Assembly (NCBI GenBank): GCA_019245755.1
Contig: JAFARC010000061.1
Location: 62,001-126,000, forward strand
Origin: Mycobacteriaceae bacterium
Lineage (GTDB): Bacteria > Actinomycetota > Actinomycetes > Mycobacteriales > Mycobacteriaceae
DNA: 64,000 bases
Direction of reading: 5' to 3'
Shown here piece by piece: positions 50,776 through 61,235 of the stretch. The position numbers and the translations under genes were made by a program. Within the stretch, counting starts at the first letter, position 1. Every line of letters begins with the position of its first letter. Below the pieces are notes generated by a model. That model was not told the origin of the DNA. It saw only the letters and a list, made by a program, of their open reading frames with translations, and ran no database searches.

Positions 50776-50997
50776 ATGTATGTCTGTCTGTGCAAAGGCG
50801 TTACCAGCCAAACCGTGGCGGAGGCCGTCGCCGCGGGCGCATCCACCACCAAGAAGGTCGCCAACGCGTGCGGCGCCGGTTCTGACTGCGGTCGTTGCCG
50901 GCGTACCGTTCAAGCAATCATCAAAGCCACGGAAGCGGAGGCTGCCGGCCTCGCACCGCACACGTCGGCCAAACGCGTGAGGAGGTTGTTCCGATGA
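50776..50997 (+). CDS. bfd: Bacterioferritin-associated ferredoxin
   Basis: A 73-residue [2Fe-2S] protein of the Bfd type. Ligands lie in MYVCLCKG (Cys 4 and 6) and in DCGRC, separated by about 31 residues. It docks on bacterioferritin and reduces the core to release iron. The C-terminus carries a basic tail, AKRVRRLFR. The ATG of DoxX overlaps its stop, and bacterioferritin is the gene after that, so the three form an iron-mobilisation unit. Confidence 0.92.
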   Translation: MYVCLCKGVTSQTVAEAVAAGASTTKKVANACGAGSDCGRCRRTVQAIIKATEAEAAGLAPHTSAKRVRRLFR

Positions 50998-51512
50998 CGA
51001 TTCACGGCTACGCGGTCGACACCGGCCTGCTGATCCTGCGACTGTGCCTGGGGGTGACACTGTCCGCGCACGGGTTCAACAAGTTCTTCGCCGGCGGGCG
51101 CATACCGGGCACGGCACGCTGGTTCGACAGCATCGGCATGAAACCCGGGCGATTGCACGCCAGGATCGCGGCGACCTGTGAGATCTCGGCCGGACTCGGG
51201 TTGGCGGTCGGCCTGCTCACCCCCATCCCCGCCGCCGGGTTCGTCGCGCTGATGCTGGTGGCGGCGTGGACTGTGCACCGCCCCAACGGGTTTTTCATCG
51301 TCAAGGAAGGCTGGGAGTACAACATGGTGCTCGCCGTCGGGGCCGTCGCGGTCGCCACCATCGGCGCGGGCCGGTTCAGCCTCGACTGGGTGTTGTTCCG
51401 GCACAACTGGTGTGACGGCTGGGCCGGGCTGGTGCTGTCGGTGGCGCTCGGCCTCGTCGGTGGCATCGGTCAACTGCTCATCTTCTACCGCCCGCCCGTG
51501 TCGACCGGTTAA
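50994..51512 (+). CDS. DoxX family membrane protein
   Basis: A 172-residue protein with four predicted membrane helices (starting LLILRLCLGVTLSAHG) and the DoxX hallmark GFNKFFAGGRIPGTARWF. DoxX proteins are linked to redox stress and thiosulfate or quinone metabolism; in Mtb one forms a membrane complex with superoxide dismutase. Its insertion between bfd and bfr suggests a link to iron release under redox stress; this is inference. ATG overlaps the bfd stop. Confidence 0.88.
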   Translation: MTIHGYAVDTGLLILRLCLGVTLSAHGFNKFFAGGRIPGTARWFDSIGMKPGRLHARIAATCEISAGLGLAVGLLTPIPAAGFVALMLVAAWTVHRPNGFFIVKEGWEYNMVLAVGAVAVATIGAGRFSLDWVLFRHNWCDGWAGLVLSVALGLVGGIGQLLIFYRPPVSTG

Positions 51513-51526
51513 GCAAAGGAGAATTC

Positions 51527-52006
51527 ATGCAGGGGGAACCCGACGTCCTTCGGCTGCTCAACGAGCAGCTGACCAGTGAGCTCACCGCCATCAACCAGTA
51601 CTTCCTGCATTCGAAGATGCAGCAGTTCTGGGGCCTCACCGAGGTCGCGGCGCACACGCGCGCCGAATCCTTCGAAGAGATGAAACACGCCGAAGCGCTC
51701 ACCGACCGCATTCTCATCCTCGGCGGCCTACCCAATTACCAGCGGTTGTTCTCGCTGCGGGTCGGGCAGACCCTGCGCGAGCAGTTCGAAAGCGACCTGG
51801 CCATCGAAGCCGAGGTCCTCGACAGGCTGAAGCCGGGAATCGTGATGTGCCGGGACAAGCAGGACACGACCAGCGCGGTGCTGCTGGAGGGGATCGTCGC
51901 AGACGAGGAATCCCACATCGACTACCTGGAAACCCAACTGGAACTGATGGACAAGCTGGGCGAGGCGTTGTATCTCGCGCAGTGCGTAGCACGCCCGCCG
52001 ACCTAA
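51527..52006 (+). CDS. bfr: Bacterioferritin
   Basis: A 159-residue heme-containing ferritin. The four-helix bundle has diiron ligands in LTSELTAINQYF (Glu18), EEMKHAE (Glu51, His54), DLAIEAEV (Glu94) and DEESHIDYLE (Glu127, His130). Met52 is the heme ligand that distinguishes bacterioferritin from ferritin. The length is normal. AAGGAG precedes the ATG. It overlaps the convergent luciferase-like gene by four bases. Confidence 0.96.
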   Translation: MQGEPDVLRLLNEQLTSELTAINQYFLHSKMQQFWGLTEVAAHTRAESFEEMKHAEALTDRILILGGLPNYQRLFSLRVGQTLREQFESDLAIEAEVLDRLKPGIVMCRDKQDTTSAVLLEGIVADEESHIDYLETQLELMDKLGEALYLAQCVARPPT

Positions 52007-53022
52007 CAGACGATCGCCAGCAGCCGCTCCAGGGTCGCCAACTGGTCGGCGTGATCGCCCTCGAGCTTGGCCAGCAACGTGGTGATGCCGGCCTCCCGAT
52101 AGCGGCGCACCCGATCGGCGATGCCGTCGGGGGTGCCCACCAGGTTCGTCCGGCGCCCCAGCTCGATCGGCACTGCCGCGCGCGCTTCGTCGCGCTTTCC
52201 CGCATGCCACAGCTGCGCCACCGTGCTCACCTGGGCACCGTAGCCGAGGCGCGTGAACGCGTCGTTGTAGAAATTGCGCCCGGAAGCTCCCATCGCGCCG
52301 ATCGTGAACGCGTAGCCGTCGGCATGCCGGCGTGCCGCGGCATCCGCCGACGCCGCGTCATCGTGGATCTCGACGGCGACCGGCGCGACAAGGTCCAGGT
52401 CGGCCAGCGTGCGACCGGCCCGGGCCGCCCCCTCACGCAGCGGACCCAAGAACACCTCCGCGGCCTCCGGGATGAACGCGTTGCCCAGCCAGCCGTCGGC
52501 CAGCTCACCCGTCAGCCGCAGGTTGTTCGGGCCCAGCGCCGCCACATACACCGGTACATCCGCCGGCCGCACCAACGGCCGCAGCGCCGCGCCGCTGCTG
52601 TCCGGCAGCGGCAGCGGGTAGATCTCGCCGGCGTGCTCGACGCGCTCGCCGCGGCTGACGATCCGGATGATCTCGATGGTTTCGCGGGTCATCTGCACCG
52701 GCTTGCAGAACCGCACGCCATGCCAGCCCTCCATGACCCGCGGGCCCGACGTGCCGACACCCAGCAGGAACCGGCCACCGGAGAGGTCCTGCAGGCTCAG
52801 CGCCGACGTGGCGAGCAGCGCCGGGCTGCGGGAACCGAGCTGCACCACAAACGTGCCCAACCCGATCGAGGAGGTCCTCGCCGCCAGGTACGCCAGCCCG
52901 GTGAGCGCGTCGTAGCCCCACACCTCCGGAACCCACAACGACGCCACGCCGATCCGCTCGGCGGCGATCGCAAAATCGGCCGCGCCTGCGGCGTGGGGAT
53001 CGATCAGGGCGCCAACTCTCAT
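52003..53022 (-). CDS. Luciferase-like (LLM, probably F420-dependent) oxidoreductase
   Basis: A 339-residue TIM-barrel flavin/F420 enzyme. It starts MRVGALIDP, with WVPEVWGYDAL, IGLGTFVVQLGSRSP, and the cofactor loop SGGRFLLGVGTSGP. In mycobacteria this family mostly uses F420 for hydride transfer to varied substrates. ATG at 53022 because family similarity begins there; the frame is open to 53142, across the divergent gene. The substrate is unknown. Confidence 0.9.
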   Translation of the reverse strand: MRVGALIDPHAAGAADFAIAAERIGVASLWVPEVWGYDALTGLAYLAARTSSIGLGTFVVQLGSRSPALLATSALSLQDLSGGRFLLGVGTSGPRVMEGWHGVRFCKPVQMTRETIEIIRIVSRGERVEHAGEIYPLPLPDSSGAALRPLVRPADVPVYVAALGPNNLRLTGELADGWLGNAFIPEAAEVFLGPLREGAARAGRTLADLDLVAPVAVEIHDDAASADAAARRHADGYAFTIGAMGASGRNFYNDAFTRLGYGAQVSTVAQLWHAGKRDEARAAVPIELGRRTNLVGTPDGIADRVRRYREAGITTLLAKLEGDHADQLATLERLLAIVC

Positions 53023-53105
53023 CGCCGGGCCTCTCGCTTTCGGACTGCTTACCCGTGGGCGGGTGCCGGTAGGTTTGTCGGCAGCGACCGAGAAAGGTAC
53101 CGGCG

Positions 53106-53597
53106 GTGCGTTATCGCGATCAGCCCACGATAGAAGTGACACAGCGGGTGCGCTGCGAGGTCCCCACCGCCTGGGAGCTGGTCACCGACATCGGCCTGCC
53201 GGCGCGCTGTTCGTCGGAGTTGCAGGCGGTGGAATGGCTGCACGGCGCCGACCATGTGGAGGTCGGCGCCCGGTTTCGGGGTCGCAGTCGCCACGATGCC
53301 CTCGGCGACTGGGAGACCGTCTGCGAGGTCGTCGAGGTCGAAGACCAACGACGGTGGGTGTGGAACGTCCTCGGTCCGCAAGGCGTCAGCGCGACCTGGG
53401 CGTTCGAGGTGGAACCGGCCAGTGACGGCGTGCTGATCCGGCAGTGGGCTCGGATGGGCCCGGCGCCGTCGGGGCTGAGCGCGGCGATCGCCGCCACACC
53501 GGACAAGGAGGGCCGGATCGTCGCCCGCCGGCTGACGGAGTGGCAACGAAACATGCAAGCCAACCTGCAATGGGTGCGCGCACACACCGAAAACTGA
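53106..53597 (+). CDS. SRPBCC (START-like) ligand-binding protein
   Basis: A 163-residue protein of the polyketide cyclase/START-like fold. It has an N-terminal beta strand (IEVTQRVRCEVP), the AWELVTDIGLPARC helix, and a long C-terminal helix after the Gly-rich segment. These proteins bind hydrophobic ligands in an internal cavity. It starts with GTG at 53106 with AAGGTACC upstream, and is divergent from the LLM gene. Confidence 0.85.
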   Translation: MRYRDQPTIEVTQRVRCEVPTAWELVTDIGLPARCSSELQAVEWLHGADHVEVGARFRGRSRHDALGDWETVCEVVEVEDQRRWVWNVLGPQGVSATWAFEVEPASDGVLIRQWARMGPAPSGLSAAIAATPDKEGRIVARRLTEWQRNMQANLQWVRAHTEN

Positions 53598-53731
53598 TCG
53601 ACGACTCAGTGGTGTCAGGTCGGTGGCCGCCGGCCCCACCGATGGATAAGCATTCTCGCCTTGAATCGAAAGCTCAAAGACGCTAGCGTTTCGGCGGCGT
53701 CGATCTACTTTCCACAGTTGGAGTCATCACC

Positions 53732-54190
53732 ATGGCCGCACCCTTGCCCGACGACGGTGAAGCACCAGTAATCGTCAGCCTCGCCGATGCGGCGATGCAC
53801 ATGTACACCGCCGCGATCGAGGCATTGCCCGACTCCGACGACTCGGAATTCCCGCAGCGGGCGGGCGTGATCCTGGCCGGGCTGCGCAAATTGCAGACGG
53901 CGCTGACGGAGGCCGCCGGCCGCGGCCGGGCCACGCCGTCGGTCATCGTCGCGTTGAGCGGGGTGCGCAGCTGCTACGACGACCTGATGGAAAGGGCTGC
54001 GGCAGCACCAGGCGCCACGCTGGGCCAGCAGCTGTACGTGGCGCGCCGGCGCGCCAAGCTGTCGGCGGCCGAAACCGCGAACGGCGCGGGCCTGGACGCC
54101 GCCCTCCTCGACGCGGTCGAGGCCGGCGAAACCCCGACCGAGGACGAGGCCGCCAGGATCAAGTCCCTGGTCGCCGCTCTGGGCGGCTGA
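53732..54190 (+). CDS. Small HTH-like (XRE-type) protein
   Basis: A 152-residue acidic protein. The C-terminal part (GQQLYVARRRAKLSAAETAN, then LLDAVEAGETP) follows the helix pattern of a Cro/XRE DNA-binding domain. The N-terminal half is helical with no recognised domain. It might be a transcription factor. The upstream 134-bp region contains no gene. It is convergent to the kinase across a 128-bp gap. Confidence 0.65.
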   Translation: MAAPLPDDGEAPVIVSLADAAMHMYTAAIEALPDSDDSEFPQRAGVILAGLRKLQTALTEAAGRGRATPSVIVALSGVRSCYDDLMERAAAAPGATLGQQLYVARRRAKLSAAETANGAGLDAALLDAVEAGETPTEDEAARIKSLVAALGG

Positions 54191-54318
54191 ACGCGGTTTC
54201 CGCAAGCGTATTGGTGGGCAGGCGCCGCGGCGTTCGAAGGCTTGCAAAGCGGCCCGCAGCTGCGGCCACGCGGCCACCCTGCTGCGACCGCGCCGCACAC
54301 CGGCGCCGAAGGCAAGGC

Positions 54319-55692
54319 TTACGGCGGCGGCGGGCCCGCCGCGTTGCCCCGCCTGATGTCGGCCAGGCACTGTATCCGGGTCTGGTGGGTCTGTTCGACG
54401 CACACCCGAAGCGGCGTCTCGGTTGCGGACGGATACACCTGGTCGGTGGGATCGGCGGTGACGGTCGGGCTGGCGACCTCGCCGGGATACAGCGACCAGA
54501 TCGTGCTGTCGGTGCTCGACAGGTGTGAGCAGTAGGCCTGTGCACCGGTCTCGGTCACGCCGGCTGCGCCCAAGGTGGCGCACTGGGCGCCGATCGCCAC
54601 CACGGGCACGACCGGTGTCTGGGCTGCTTGGGCTGGCGGTGTGGCCGACGGTTTGGGCGCGGCCGCCCGCGATGTGGTGTGGTCGTGCCGGAAGATCAGC
54701 ACGGCTACGGCCGCCACCGCGATCAGAATCAGTCCGAGCAGGACCGGCGTCACCAACGCAGGGCGTGCCCGCGACGACGGCTTCTGATGTCTCGGCCGGG
54801 ATGCGACCGGGGCCGCCATCGCCGGCTCGGTCGCACCGAGTTCACTTGCCGCCCTGCCGATTCGGTGGTCCAGCGCATGGGCGAAGTCCAGGCAGCGGTC
54901 GAAGCGTTCCCCGGGCGCCTTGGCCAGCGCTTTGGAGAACACCGGGCCCAGATCGGACAACTCGGGACGGCGGGAACCGATCGCCGGCGGCGCCGCGCTG
55001 AGGTGCTGGCTGATCACCACGGCCGGGTTGGAGTGCTGGAACAACGGCGTGCCGGTCAGCAGATGAAATGCGGTGGCCGCCAGTGCATATTGGTCGGCCC
55101 GGCCGTCGATGTCCGCGCCCATCAGCTGTTCGGGCGCGGCGTAGGCGACCGTGCCGACGGTCATGTTGGTGGCGGTGAGCCCGCTGGCGTCGTCAACCCA
55201 CCGAGCGATACCGAAATCGGCCAGCAACACCCGCTCGTCGCCCGAATCCGGGTGTGCCAGCAGGATGTTGGCCGGTTTGACGTCGCGGTGCAGAAGCAGG
55301 CGCTGATGAGCGTAGTCGAGCGCGTCGGCGACCGCGGTGACGATGCGGACCACCTCGTCGGGCGGCATCCCGTTCGGGTAGCGCTCCTGGAGCAGGCCCG
55401 CGGCGTCGGTGCCTTCGACGTAGTCCATCGAGATCCACAGCTGGCCGTCGAACTCGCCACGGTCGTGGACGGTGACGATGTGGGGATGCCACAACGCAGC
55501 CGCGACGTCGGCTTCGCGGTTGAACCGTTGGCGATACTCGGTGTCGTCGGTCACCTCGGCCGGGAGCACCTTGAGGGCGTCGCGGCGCGGCAGCCTCGGA
55601 TGCTGCACCAGGTAAACCTCGCCCATCCCCCCGGAGCCCAGGCGTCGCACGATGGTGTAACCAGCGAAAACCTGGCCATCGGCTAACGACAT
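54319..55692 (-). CDS. pknF: Transmembrane Ser/Thr protein kinase, PknF-like
   Basis: A 457-residue Hanks-type kinase. The Gly-rich loop GSGGMGEVY is near residue 19, the ATP Lys in DALKVL, the catalytic [10 protein letters not shown], the DFGIARW, and the [15 protein letters not shown] activation loop with candidate phospho-Thr. A juxtamembrane linker, one membrane helix (about 312-334) and a Cys-containing extracytoplasmic domain follow. The kinase half is very like Mtb PknF from memory, but the neighbouring FHA-ABC transporter gene of that locus is absent, so orthology is tentative. Confidence 0.9.
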   Translation of the reverse strand: MSLADGQVFAGYTIVRRLGSGGMGEVYLVQHPRLPRRDALKVLPAEVTDDTEYRQRFNREADVAAALWHPHIVTVHDRGEFDGQLWISMDYVEGTDAAGLLQERYPNGMPPDEVVRIVTAVADALDYAHQRLLLHRDVKPANILLAHPDSGDERVLLADFGIARWVDDASGLTATNMTVGTVAYAAPEQLMGADIDGRADQYALAATAFHLLTGTPLFQHSNPAVVISQHLSAAPPAIGSRRPELSDLGPVFSKALAKAPGERFDRCLDFAHALDHRIGRAASELGATEPAMAAPVASRPRHQKPSSRARPALVTPVLLGLILIAVAAVAVLIFRHDHTTSRAAAPKPSATPPAQAAQTPVVPVVAIGAQCATLGAAGVTETGAQAYCSHLSSTDSTIWSLYPGEVASPTVTADPTDQVYPSATETPLRVCVEQTHQTRIQCLADIRRGNAAGPPPP

Positions 55693-55793
55693 GCGCGCAT
55701 CCTACAGTCGCCGGCACGCCCGGGGTGGGGCGCCAGTGCCGGGCTGCTACCGCACGAGGAACGAGGGTGACTGCGGTGTACTCACTTTCGGCC

Positions 55794-56951
55794 CTACTGC
55801 AGGTGCGCGAGCCGGTCGGCCAACCGACGGAGGAACGCGACGACCTCGGCCGGGCCGTCAAGGGTGAAGGTCGCGGCGGTCGGGCGGCCGCCGTCCTCGC
55901 CGTGCCGGACCACGATCCCGACGCCCTCGGAGGCGATCGCGTCGAAGGCGTCCTCGTCGGTGAGGTCATCGCCGATGTAGATCGGCGACAGTTCTGCCGA
56001 CTCATCGACGCGATCGCGGATCCAGTGCAGCGCGGTGCCCTTGTCCCAGTCGATGTCCGGCCGCAGCTCAACAACCTTGCGTCCGTTGGTGATCCGCAGG
56101 CCATGCCGTTGGCCGAGCCGATGCGCGGCAGCGATCACGTCCGCGACGGACCCGGGCGCGACGTTGCGGTAGTGCACGGCGACCGCGAACCGCTTGTGCT
56201 CCACCCGCAGACCCGGGATCGGCTCAAGGTCGCGGTGCAGCTCGGCCGCCGCCGCCGCGAGGACGGGCACCGCGGATTCCGCCGCGTCGTACTGGTGGTG
56301 GCTGCCGTCGGGCCCGGTGAGTTCAAAACCGTGGCTGCCGGCGTACCAGATGTCCGCCAGGCCCACGCGGCTGCGGATGTCCGCCAGATCACGGCCGCTC
56401 AGTATCGCGACCGGACAGTGCGCCGCCAGGTGTCGCAGTGCCGGCGCGGCGCCGTCGACAAGCGTCGCGGTGTCGGGGTCGGGCACGATCTCGGACAGCG
56501 TGCCGTCGTAGTCCAGGCAGACGAACGGCCGGCGGGCCTGCTGGGATGACTGGAGCGCATCGGGTAGCTCAGACATGCGTTTGTCGCCGGTGCGGACCGC
56601 GATCTCGGCGAGGCCGGCGACCGCGACGTCGGCTCCGCTGTCCAGCAGCTCGCCGGCGTGGCCGGTTCGGTCGACGCCGATGACCACCGCGAAGCCGCCT
56701 TGGCGGGCCTGCTCGACCCCGGCGGTGCCGTCCGCAACGACAACCGACCGTCCGGGATCGGCCGGCAGCCGATGACAGGCCGCGCGGGCGGCGCGCGCAC
56801 CATCACGGCTCGACGAGCAGACGGCGGTGGCGATTCCGGCTTGGGTCAACCGCCGGGCCAGTGTTTCGGCGTCGGCACCGGCTCCCCCGCCGTCGAGGTC
56901 GAACACCACGGCATCGTGGTAGCGCGGGTCGATGGTGACCGGCCGTTGCAT
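55794..56951 (-). CDS. otsB: Trehalose-6-phosphate phosphatase, OtsB2-like
   Basis: A 385-residue protein. The N-terminal ~125 residues are a degenerate HAD-like domain and the C-terminal ~260 the active phosphatase. The latter has the nucleophile motif DYDGTLSEIV, the ILSGR motif, AGSHGFEL and the Mg-binding GDDLTDEDAF. It dephosphorylates trehalose-6-phosphate to trehalose. The two-domain layout matches Mtb OtsB2. ATG at 56951, 15 bases after devS, making it the third gene of a devR-devS-otsB unit, hence possibly hypoxia-controlled. Confidence 0.92.
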   Translation of the reverse strand: MQRPVTIDPRYHDAVVFDLDGGGAGADAETLARRLTQAGIATAVCSSSRDGARAARAACHRLPADPGRSVVVADGTAGVEQARQGGFAVVIGVDRTGHAGELLDSGADVAVAGLAEIAVRTGDKRMSELPDALQSSQQARRPFVCLDYDGTLSEIVPDPDTATLVDGAAPALRHLAAHCPVAILSGRDLADIRSRVGLADIWYAGSHGFELTGPDGSHHQYDAAESAVPVLAAAAAELHRDLEPIPGLRVEHKRFAVAVHYRNVAPGSVADVIAAAHRLGQRHGLRITNGRKVVELRPDIDWDKGTALHWIRDRVDESAELSPIYIGDDLTDEDAFDAIASEGVGIVVRHGEDGGRPTAATFTLDGPAEVVAFLRRLADRLAHLQ

Positions 56952-56966
56952 GGTCGATGCTCCTCA

Positions 56967-58736
<1,770 letters not shown>

Positions 58737-59390
58737 CTACGAATAGCTTGAGCCGTCCTCGGGCCGGTCCAACTTGGACACGAACACCGCCGCCTGGGTA
58801 CGCCGCTCCATGCCGAGCTTGGCCAGCAGCCGCGACACGTAGTTCTTCACCGTCTTCTCGGCCAGGAACATGCGCGCGGCGATCTGCTTGTTGGTCAGCC
58901 CTTCGCCGAGCAGCCCAAGCAGCGCACGTTCCTGCTCCGTCAGCCCGGACAGCGGGTCGGAATTCTCGGTGGCACCGCGCAGTTTCGCCATCAACGCCGC
59001 CGCGGCCCGATTGTCGAGCAGCGACTTGCCCGCGCCCACATCCTTGATCGCCCGGGCCAACTCCATGCCCTTGATGTCCTTGACCACGTAGCCGCTGGCG
59101 CCGGCCAGGATCGCGTCGAGCATGGCCTCATCGGAAGTGAACGAGGTGAGCATCAAGCACCGCAGCTCGGGCAGCCGGGACAGCAGGTCTCGACACAGCT
59201 CGATGCCGTTGCCGTCGGGAAGCCGAACATCGAGCACCGCGACGTCGGGGCTCAGGGCCGGGATCTTCGCCATGGCCTCCGCCACGGACGCCGCCTCGCC
59301 GATAACCTCCAGGTCCGGATCAGCGCAGAGGAGGTCAATCAGGCCGCGGCGAACCACTTCGTGGTCATCGACCAAGAAGACTTTCACCAT
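58737..59390 (-). CDS. devR: Dormancy response regulator DevR/DosR
   Basis: A 217-residue NarL/FixJ-type regulator. The receiver has acidic VDDHE, phospho-acceptor Asp54 in [15 protein letters not shown] and K-containing VVKDIKG. The C-terminal LuxR-type HTH has [20 protein letters not shown] and [12 protein letters not shown]. It activates the dormancy regulon on GGGACT-type boxes. The ATG at 59390 (MVKVFLVDD) is the conserved start; the frame extends to 59435. A perfect box lies upstream at 59529-59542, consistent with autoregulation. Confidence 0.95.
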   Translation of the reverse strand: MVKVFLVDDHEVVRRGLIDLLCADPDLEVIGEAASVAEAMAKIPALSPDVAVLDVRLPDGNGIELCRDLLSRLPELRCLMLTSFTSDEAMLDAILAGASGYVVKDIKGMELARAIKDVGAGKSLLDNRAAAALMAKLRGATENSDPLSGLTEQERALLGLLGEGLTNKQIAARMFLAEKTVKNYVSRLLAKLGMERRTQAAVFVSKLDRPEDGSSYS

Positions 59391-59528
59391 CGTCAGCCCT
59401 CCGAGGCAGCCGTTCGGGTTGCGGTCAACGGACAAACGTCGTGCTCATCATGCCCAGAGCGGACAACCGACGGGCGCTGGTTCGCTTTTCGACTTCTTGA
59501 CCGTAGTCGCGGCGTGTCACCGGGTCAG

Positions 59529-59542
59529 GGGACTTTAGTCCC
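59529..59542. promoter_or_regulatory. DosR box upstream of devR
   Basis: GGGACTTTAGTCCC is a perfect palindrome matching the core of the published DosR consensus (GGGACTWWAGTCCC). It is 139 bases upstream of the devR ATG, in the 155-bp gap after the nitroreductase remnant. Confidence 0.85.
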
Positions 59543-59545
59543 TCG

Positions 59546-60533
59546 TTAAGGGTCCTTGGTCCACTTCAGGACGTCGGCGACCGGGCGGCGCGGCGTGGGC
59601 GGCGGAACGTCCTCGACCGCCGGGACTCTGCCGACCCGGATCAGCAGCTGGGGCAGCTCGCGCCGGCCGATCAGCCCGCGGATGATGTCACGGCTCGCGG
59701 CCACCTCCGTCATGTGCGTCAGCGTGCACGTCGCCAACCGGGCCATCGTGCACTCGAGCAACACCATCGAAAGCGCCTCACCGCAGCGCAGAACCCGCTC
59801 GCGGCTGTCGTCGCGGGTAGACAACACGACGATCGCCGACCGGTCGACACCGTACTCGCAACGGCGCCTGGTGTGGCCGGCGGTCGGAAACGCGCGGGCC
59901 ACGTCGGTGTGGTCGGCCTCGGCGTCCGAGGGCAGCGACGCCGGCGGTACACCTCGATCAAGCATGACGGCCAAGTCCACCAACGCAATTCCTCCTGGTA
60001 TGACGGGTCGTAGCGGCGCAGCTCCTCGGTCAGCCGGGATGCCTGGGCGAGCTGCGGCCGCGCAGAATCGGGCACGACGTCGAGCATGACGTCGCCCTCG
60101 TCCAAGCCGCCGCGGAGCAGTTGCTCGAACGCATCGGAGTGCGCCGGGGCCGCGAACGGCAGCCGGTCGCTGCGGCGGCGCAGGATCGCGTCGGCGCGCC
60201 GGCGGTCCGCGTCGGTGACGAATTCCATCCGGCTGAAGTCAAGTGTGGCAAGGTGAGCGGGGTCGTCCGGGTTCGGGAACCGCGCGGTGACGGTGTCCCA
60301 GCCGGAGGCTGCCATCGCCACCCGCAGGTGATCCAGTACCGCGCCGCAGCTGAGGATGATCTCCCGGCCGGAGGTGTCTGAGGCGTGGCCGATGCGGTCC
60401 TGATCGGCGTACAGCTGAAGCGTCGGACCTTCGGCCACCCAGCGCCACGGCAGGCTGTTGTGCAACGAGGGGCCCGGCAGGCCAGCGCCACCGCGTTGCG
60501 GATCAGCGCGGAATCCAGGGACTTTGGCGTCAT
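59546..60533 (-). pseudogene. Acg-like nitroreductase with two frameshifts
   Basis: The Acg/Rv3131-type putative nitroreductase (about 329 codons) is split over three frames. It begins TPKSLDSALIRNAV and CRAP (from ATG 60533). It continues in another frame with LHNSLPWRWV and IILSCGAVLDHL to EELRWWT. It ends in a third with GVPPASLPSDAEA, RCGEALSMVL and PPTPRRP (stop 59548-59546). Both joins are repaired by adding one G or C: near 60468-60473 within a C-run, and near 59958-59962 within GAGG. Acg proteins bind FMN and belong to the DosR regulon in Mtb. It is either a recent pseudogene or the result of two homopolymer sequencing errors. Confidence 0.85.
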
Positions 60534-60541
60534 TTCAAGGA

Positions 60542-61219
60542 TTATCCGGCGGCGCTTTCTTCGTGGGCCGTGAGCAGCAGGTGATCGATGTGGTTGCGGT
60601 CGGCCACGGACAGCAGGTCCGATGCCGCGGCGGCCGCGACGAATCGGGCGGCGATGGTGCGCACCTTCACGTTGGTCTGCTTGGAGCGCCAGGTGAGCAC
60701 GTCGAACGCGCGCTTGGCGGACACGCCGTGGGTCAGCATCATGATGCCGATGGCCTGGTTGATGACGGCCCGGCTCTCGTCAAGGGTGGCCACCACCTGG
60801 TCCACCGAGTGCTGCAGGTCGGCGTCGAACTCGTCGGTGACGTCGACATAAAAGCCGGAGGTGCCGGTCACCTCCCCGCCGGGGCCGTACATCCGGTCAG
60901 CGACCACCACCACGACGTGCACCTCGCCGTGGGTGTCGATGATGCGGTGCCGGCTGCTGAACGGCGCACCGTGTCGCCGCACCTGCTCGATCAACTCTGC
61001 GACGGTCGGCTTGTCGTCCGGATGCTTGTGGGACAGCACCAGCTCGGTGGTGGGCTCCACCGTGCCGGGTTGGTAGCCGTGCATGCGGGCCACTTCATCG
61101 GACCACTCCCAGCGGTTCTCCCGCGCCAGGAAGCTGAAGCTGCCGACGCACGGCCACTCCTTTGTCCGGCGGCCGTCCTGCGCCTGCTGGGTCACGCCGC
61201 GATTTTGACACAGCCGCAC
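60542..61219 (-). CDS. PAS-ANTAR domain protein
   Basis: A 225-residue protein. A PAS sensor fold (about 20-125, with RWEWSDEVARMHGYQPG and the TGTSGFYVDVTDE end) is joined to a C-terminal ANTAR RNA-binding domain (RAVINQAIGIMMLTHGVSA, RAFDVLTWRSKQTN). ANTAR proteins bind tandem stem-loops to prevent transcription termination. The start is GTG 61219 or GTG 61195; neither has a strong ribosome site. It is 16 bases downstream of the LLM gene and eight bases upstream of the nitroreductase remnant. Confidence 0.88.
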   Translation of the reverse strand: MRLCQNRGVTQQAQDGRRTKEWPCVGSFSFLARENRWEWSDEVARMHGYQPGTVEPTTELVLSHKHPDDKPTVAELIEQVRRHGAPFSSRHRIIDTHGEVHVVVVVADRMYGPGGEVTGTSGFYVDVTDEFDADLQHSVDQVVATLDESRAVINQAIGIMMLTHGVSAKRAFDVLTWRSKQTNVKVRTIAARFVAAAAASDLLSVADRNHIDHLLLTAHEESAAG

Positions 61220-61235
61220 TGGCGTTGAGCCGGAA

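Noticed and set aside
53643..53655. GATAAGCATTCTC as an eleventh copy of the cluster palindrome
   Set aside because: The spacing between the arms is two bases shorter than in all other copies, and the position is outside the catabolic cluster.
60518..60527. GGGACTTTGG as a second DosR box in front of the nitroreductase
   Set aside because: It lies inside codons 2-6 of the nitroreductase reading frame, only one half matches the consensus, and the other half (CGTCAT) does not.
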